55,981 bases of DNA, taken from Bacteroidota bacterium. Its GTDB lineage: Bacteria; Bacteroidota; Bacteroidia; Bacteroidales; VadinHA17. The stretch lies in assembly GCA_029547705.1 (NCBI GenBank), contig JAKPOU010000028.1:1-55981 (forward strand), read 5' to 3'. Position 1 is the stretch's first letter. Each line of letters opens with the position of its first letter. The notes under the pieces are model-generated. The model worked only from the letters and a program-made list of their open reading frames with translations. It was not told the origin of the DNA and ran no database searches. A program made the position numbers and the translations under genes. Positions 52,058 through 55,981 of this stretch are shown here, in pieces.

Positions 52058-53068
52058 TTAATCAAGCAATCCCGGAAATTCACCTATAAATTTTTGAAGA
52101 TTGAACTCATTTGCTTTTTCAACTGAGTTTCTCGAAAGGATATTTAAATAGCTTTTATTGTTGTCCAATTTTTGCAAAGCCTCAATAAATTCATTTTTAC
52201 CTTTACACAAAATCGAATCATTTTCACTGCAGTAATCACGTATTGATCCTACATCACTGACAACGTTCACAAGACCAGTCGCCATTGATGTAACTATCAC
52301 ATTGCTTCCAATAGTATCATGCAACACTGAAAGACTGACATCAGTAACTTGCATTAATTTTAAAAGTTCATTTTCCTTCAGATACCCGTATAATGAAATA
52401 TTCTTTATACCCTGAAAGAATTCAGAATTATCAGTCAATCCCATACAAATCGAAAAATCTGCGAAAGGACATTGAATTATAATTTCTTTTAAAAGTTTAT
52501 GATTTCTTTTTATTGAACCGATACATATCACTTTAAGTCTGTTATTCTCTTTTCTATTTTCCAATGGTTGATAGTAATTAGTATCAACATAATGGTAAGT
52601 TCTTCTAACCTTATCTCTAAAACCCAGCTTAGCAAGATAATCCTCAAGTGACGTTCCAAAAACCAATATCTTATCAACAGACTTAAGGCTATTAATTATA
52701 TAATTTTCATCTTTATATAATTCTGCCAGGTTTGATGGTGAAAGATGAATAAGACTTATAATTTTATTTTTAATTCCAAATTTTCTCAATTTATGAACCA
52801 TGCCTGTTTGATCTCCGCTCCTGTTACCCAATAATTCCATAAATAAAATTCTGTCTTTCTTTTTTAAGATAAATTTTAGATAGAAAATGATCAGTACATG
52901 CCAGACTTTCTTTTTCTTCGAATTCCATGAATTCCAATTTGTCGGAACTTGAATGAGGCTTATTTTCCTAGAATAAGCCTCCTTTATCTGATTAACAAGA
53001 TAAGCCATACCAGCGTGATTAGCTGCTGTATTATCCCATCTATAATATACAATGAAGATTTTATACAT
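52058..53068 (-). CDS. GT-B glycosyltransferase
   Basis: A 336-residue GT4-like protein. I choose the ATG at 53068 (MYKIFIVYYRWDNTAANHAG), which begins with the expected first beta strand and leaves 19 bases to the upstream GT2 gene. The longer frame, from 53305, adds 79 residues that read through the end of that gene and look like non-coding sequence. Motifs in the second domain: KVICIGSIKRNHKLLKE, ISLYGYLKENELLKLM and SVLHDTIGSNVIVTSMATG, the last being the donor site. Confidence 0.82.
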   Translation of the reverse strand: MYKIFIVYYRWDNTAANHAGMAYLVNQIKEAYSRKISLIQVPTNWNSWNSKKKKVWHVLIIFYLKFILKKKDRILFMELLGNRSGDQTGMVHKLRKFGIKNKIISLIHLSPSNLAELYKDENYIINSLKSVDKILVFGTSLEDYLAKLGFRDKVRRTYHYVDTNYYQPLENRKENNRLKVICIGSIKRNHKLLKEIIIQCPFADFSICMGLTDNSEFFQGIKNISLYGYLKENELLKLMQVTDVSLSVLHDTIGSNVIVTSMATGLVNVVSDVGSIRDYCSENDSILCKGKNEFIEALQKLDNNKSYLNILSRNSVEKANEFNLQKFIGEFPGLLD

Positions 53069-53087
53069 TAATGTGAAGAATAGTAGT

Positions 53088-53885
53088 TTAAAAGTCTGTT
53101 TGGATCTTATTATAACTATGTAGCAAACTGAAAAACTTGCGTACTGGTTTGGGTATACCAAAATATTTTCTTTCAATATTAAAATAATATTGATAGTCTT
53201 TGAATATCCTTGGAAAATGCTTGCTGATGGCGATAATTTTTTCCTTTTGATGTAATTCCATCGAATCTTGTTTGTTGCTGATACCGGATAAATCAAACAC
53301 AGCAATTGGTAAATCTATTTTTTTTAAGCTGCAATTATATTTAAACAGAGCTAATAAATTAAACTCCCAATCCGACACTATTTTATTATTCTCGTTATAT
53401 AATCCAACTATTTCAAAAAGTTGGCGTTTAATAAAAGTACATTGATGAGGAAGCGTAGATTTCAAAAAGCTCTTGAATGTTATATATTCCGGTTCCAGAA
53501 ATGCTGAAAGAATATACTCTCCTTTATAAATATATTGTTGGCCATAAACTAAATCTTCTTCAAATTTGAACTTAAAAACTGAATCCAGAACATTGTTGTC
53601 ATAGAAATAGTCTCCACTATTTAAGAATAAACAGTATTCCCCCGAAGCTTGTAAAATACCTTTATTCATAGCATTATAAATACCTGAATCTGGTTCACTT
53701 ATCCAATAAGAAATATTACCTGAGTACTGCTTAATGATATCTAAACTTCCATCCGTTGAAGAACCATCAATAACAATAAATTCGAAACTTTTATAACCTT
53801 GATTAATAACACTCTTTATAGTTTTTAATAATCCAGAATAATTATTGAAATTTATTGTTATAATCGATAATACGGGCTTGTTCAT
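53088..53885 (-). CDS. Glycosyltransferase family 2 (WcaE-like)
   Basis: A 265-residue GT-A glycosyltransferase. It starts LSIITINFNNYSGLLKTI, has FIVIDGSSTDGSLDIIKQY and YWISEPDSGIYNAMNKG, and then FLNSGDYFYD in place of a strict DxD motif; SGD is normal in the colanic acid WcaE group. The four-base ATGA overlap with the kinase-like gene upstream (53882-53885) shows translational coupling. Confidence 0.9.
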   Translation of the reverse strand: MNKPVLSIITINFNNYSGLLKTIKSVINQGYKSFEFIVIDGSSTDGSLDIIKQYSGNISYWISEPDSGIYNAMNKGILQASGEYCLFLNSGDYFYDNNVLDSVFKFKFEEDLVYGQQYIYKGEYILSAFLEPEYITFKSFLKSTLPHQCTFIKRQLFEIVGLYNENNKIVSDWEFNLLALFKYNCSLKKIDLPIAVFDLSGISNKQDSMELHQKEKIIAISKHFPRIFKDYQYYFNIERKYFGIPKPVRKFFSLLHSYNKIQTDF

Positions 53886-55012
53886 AAAAGCTTAGAAAGT
53901 TTTCTCAATCTTCTTAAAATTTTCATCTTCTTTTCCTTGATAATAATTGTTATTATCGTGTACAATCTCTCCACATAAAGTAAACCTATAGGCAAATACA
54001 ATAAATGATATAAAGGGATTCTGATAATATTATACCAGTAATTTTTATATGTTATATGTTCTAGTGGAGAATTGTAGGTAAGTTTATTATGTTTGATTAG
54101 TCCAGGACTTTTTTGTAGTTTGAATTCATAATAATGTCTATGCAAATACTCAAAATCAATATAGACCAAATTCAATTTTGAATCTACAAGGATGTTGCCC
54201 GGGTGGAAGTCCAGATGTATAAATCCTTTTGAATAAATAACTTTTAAGTCAAGAAAAATCTTCTTGGCAAAACTTAATTTGAGTAGTTTATATTTATTGT
54301 AAGCACTTGTTAGAGATTTAGAATCTTCTAAATATTCGATCAAAATGAAGTTTGTGCCTGTTGTTATTATGGGGGGAATAAAAATAATAGAATTTAGCTC
54401 TTCCCTTGCTATTATTTCATTCTCAAGATATGTTATCCTATCGGGCTTAAAAGTTTTACATACAAATTTATGACCATTTAGATCTATTAAATCTGTTTTA
54501 TTATTACATCCAAAATTTGTAAGTGGCCTGATAATTTTAAATTTTGTAGCAAAAGCATTGTGTTTATTATTAATCTGGTTGTCAATATCTTTATAATATC
54601 GTTGGAATAATAAAGTTATTCTTTTTGACTTGGAATAATATTTAAAGGGAACTGAAGGGAAGGAAGTTTTACTAATCTTATTACAATAAAACGCTTGTTC
54701 CTTTAAAAATTTTTTAACCACATAAATACTCCATTCAATCCTATGATTATCAGAATCTGAATCCCAATCAATGTTTTTTAATTCTGATTTATAATTCTTC
54801 CATGGAATTAAATCTAATGCTATAAACCAATCATAATACTCTTCATCTATAATTTTTAATTCTTCAAAAGCACTAAATATGTCATTTCGTTTGTCAAAAA
54901 TAATTTCAAAACCACTTCTTTCAAAGAATATCCTTGTTTTCTCACTCAATCCATTTTCACCTATCCATCTGCTTACAAGGAAAATAGTAAGAGTATAAGT
55001 ATCTGATTTCAT
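53882..55012 (-). CDS. Lipopolysaccharide-kinase-like protein
   Basis: A 376-residue protein whose second half is a protein-kinase-like fold. HLDFHPGNIL at about residue 268 is the catalytic loop (H-x-D-x-x-x-x-N), YIDFEYL is the DFG-equivalent metal motif, and KFVCKTFKPDRITYLENEI carries the ATP lysine and its Glu partner. The first 150 residues are unfamiliar. The type is that of Kdo/heptose kinases and of sugar kinases in O-antigen loci, rather than protein kinases. It is 5 bases downstream of the methyltransferase gene and coupled to the GT2 gene after it. Confidence 0.78.
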   Translation of the reverse strand: MKSDTYTLTIFLVSRWIGENGLSEKTRIFFERSGFEIIFDKRNDIFSAFEELKIIDEEYYDWFIALDLIPWKNYKSELKNIDWDSDSDNHRIEWSIYVVKKFLKEQAFYCNKISKTSFPSVPFKYYSKSKRITLLFQRYYKDIDNQINNKHNAFATKFKIIRPLTNFGCNNKTDLIDLNGHKFVCKTFKPDRITYLENEIIAREELNSIIFIPPIITTGTNFILIEYLEDSKSLTSAYNKYKLLKLSFAKKIFLDLKVIYSKGFIHLDFHPGNILVDSKLNLVYIDFEYLHRHYYEFKLQKSPGLIKHNKLTYNSPLEHITYKNYWYNIIRIPLYHLLYLPIGLLYVERLYTIITIIIKEKKMKILRRLRKLSKLL

Positions 55013-55017
55013 ATTTA

Positions 55018-55842
55018 TTACTTCATGCCAATAATCATTGGCAGATGATAACCGATAGGAGCATCAATATTTATTTTACTAAATCCAGCTTCATGCAAAT
55101 ATTTAACTTGAACACATAAATCCGCCCATTTCGCTAAATCACCTTGATGTGTAAGACTGGTTTGTAATACTAAATAATCAGTCATCGTAGAAAGTGTTTT
55201 TATTAAAGCCGGCATACCTTCCATTTCATGATATAAAACACATAAAGCCAGAATTATATCAAATTTACCAAGATTAAGACTTTCAATATTCGAAATATCA
55301 CAAGGAATATAGTGAACATTGTATGTGGTTTTTTCTTTTAATTCAAATGCTTTCTTAACGAAATTTGCTTGTTCAATAATATTCTGAATCGGAAGTTCCT
55401 GATATGTCTTTTGATGAATAAATTCATCTCGGTCAATTCCTATAACCTCTTTTGCACCAGATTTTGCTATTTGCAAAGAAATAATGCCATTATTACATCC
55501 TAAATCAAGTACACGCTTACCTTGCAACTCCGGCATATTTCTTTTAATAATATAATTCCATTTACTATAACCCCTTTCTTGGTTAAATTCAGGTGCTGGT
55601 TTCCAATCTGGAGGACGTGTAACATCCGCGATGATACCATCGCCAAAATCTACTGGTTGATACCATTCTCTAAAACATTTAATCCCTTGTCTGATCCATT
55701 GATTAATTTCTTCCTTTGAATTAATATTATCAAGACTTTTTATAGGAGTAATATCAAATGGTTTTAATTTTTCATGTATTGGCTTTTTATTCTTAAATCT
55801 CGAATAACCTAAATAAGTCTTCATATTTCTAATTAATCTCAT
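55018..55842 (-). CDS. SAM-dependent methyltransferase (DUF1698/CmoB-like)
   Basis: A 274-residue class I methyltransferase. The SAM-binding motif RVLDLGCNNGIISLQIA lies near residue 110-126, with EVIGIDRDEF as the acidic second strand, and DIILALCVLYHEMEG as motif post II. The N-terminal region (IADVTRPPDWKPAPEFN) resembles the DUF1698/CmoB family, many members of which sit in surface-polysaccharide loci. It probably methylates a sugar or its phosphate. It is the most upstream complete gene of the leftward run inside the window. Confidence 0.82.
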   Translation of the reverse strand: MRLIRNMKTYLGYSRFKNKKPIHEKLKPFDITPIKSLDNINSKEEINQWIRQGIKCFREWYQPVDFGDGIIADVTRPPDWKPAPEFNQERGYSKWNYIIKRNMPELQGKRVLDLGCNNGIISLQIAKSGAKEVIGIDRDEFIHQKTYQELPIQNIIEQANFVKKAFELKEKTTYNVHYIPCDISNIESLNLGKFDIILALCVLYHEMEGMPALIKTLSTMTDYLVLQTSLTHQGDLAKWADLCVQVKYLHEAGFSKINIDAPIGYHLPMIIGMK

Positions 55843-55981
55843 ACTTTTGGCTAGGTTTAAATATAAAATTGATTTAATAAAGCTATCTTATGATCTTGCA
55901 ACAGAATTATCTGGAATAGCACATAATGAGGAGCCTTTTAATGACAGAGGAGGTTTTTCCGGCTTCAAAAAAGTATCAAAT
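55843..55981. other. Right edge; possible start of a rightward gene
   Basis: No complete gene. A plus-strand frame is open from about 55822 to the window end; its last 32 codons read like protein (SYDLATELSGIAHNEE, then GGFSGFKKVSN). It has no ATG and overlaps the methyltransferase start, so it may be a remnant or part of a gene with a rare start codon. A minus-strand frame also enters from the right and stops at 55888. Confidence 0.25.

Noticed and set aside
53069..53305. A 79-residue N-terminal extension of the glycosyltransferase gene ending at 52058
   Set aside because: It reads through the end of the upstream GT2 gene out of frame, and the family's first beta strand begins at the ATG at 53068.
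1..55981. CRISPR arrays, rRNA and tRNA genes
   Set aside because: I saw no regularly spaced short repeats, no rRNA segments and no convincing tRNA cloverleaf, although a covariance-model scan would be needed to exclude a tRNA.

Overview
The window looks like chromosomal DNA of a Bacteroidota bacterium, probably an environmental Bacteroidales/Marinilabiliales-type organism. The evidence is a 5503-residue secreted protein with PKD domains and a C-terminal type B sorting domain of the type IX secretion system (T9SS), several TAnnTTTG -7 promoter elements typical of this phylum, weak Shine-Dalgarno sequences, SGC-type lipoproteins, and gene families common in the group (DUF433/DUF5615, DUF354, DUF5672).

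Layout. 1-658: 3' end of a group II intron (maturase C-terminus, domains V and VI). 1.1-5.4 kb: a leftward operon of a small HTH protein, a polytopic membrane protein, a membrane-anchored thioredoxin-like protein and a C39-peptidase ABC exporter, followed by a small membrane protein; no double-glycine precursor peptide is visible. 5.6-7.9 kb: a divergent lipoprotein glycoside hydrolase of family GH9. 8.0-8.45 kb: the collapsed remains of a DarTG ADP-ribosylation toxin-antitoxin pair. 8.7-10.5 kb: pfkA and a DUF433/DUF5615 toxin-antitoxin-like pair. 10.5-13.7 kb: a lipoprotein serpin, a small membrane protein next to a 54-bp tandem repeat, and an AAA ATPase with a winged-helix tail.

14.06-30.57 kb is one giant leftward gene. 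Its product has a signal peptide, tens of Ig/PKD-like modules and a T9SS type B C-terminal signal. About 29 modules of roughly 94 residues are arranged in a higher-order five-module unit (A-B-C-D-E, about 1.4 kb) that recurs four to five times, so the gene grew by block duplication. A strong intrinsic terminator lies just downstream.

31-56 kb is clearly more AT-rich and, after one rightward deacetylase-like gene, is a leftward surface-polysaccharide locus. It holds at least ten glycosyltransferase-type genes, a Wzy-like polymerase or ligase, an adjacent methyltransferase and kinase that resemble a chain-terminating pair, and an unusual set of amino-acid chemistry genes: two CapA-type metallophosphatase-fold proteins, two asparagine-synthetase-like proteins without a usable glutaminase, two ATP-grasp ligases and a pyruvoyl decarboxylase of the phosphatidylserine decarboxylase family. 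The most interesting hypothesis is that this locus makes a polysaccharide carrying amide-linked amino acids or amines. The locus continues past the right edge: no flippase, initiating transferase or export genes are seen inside the window.
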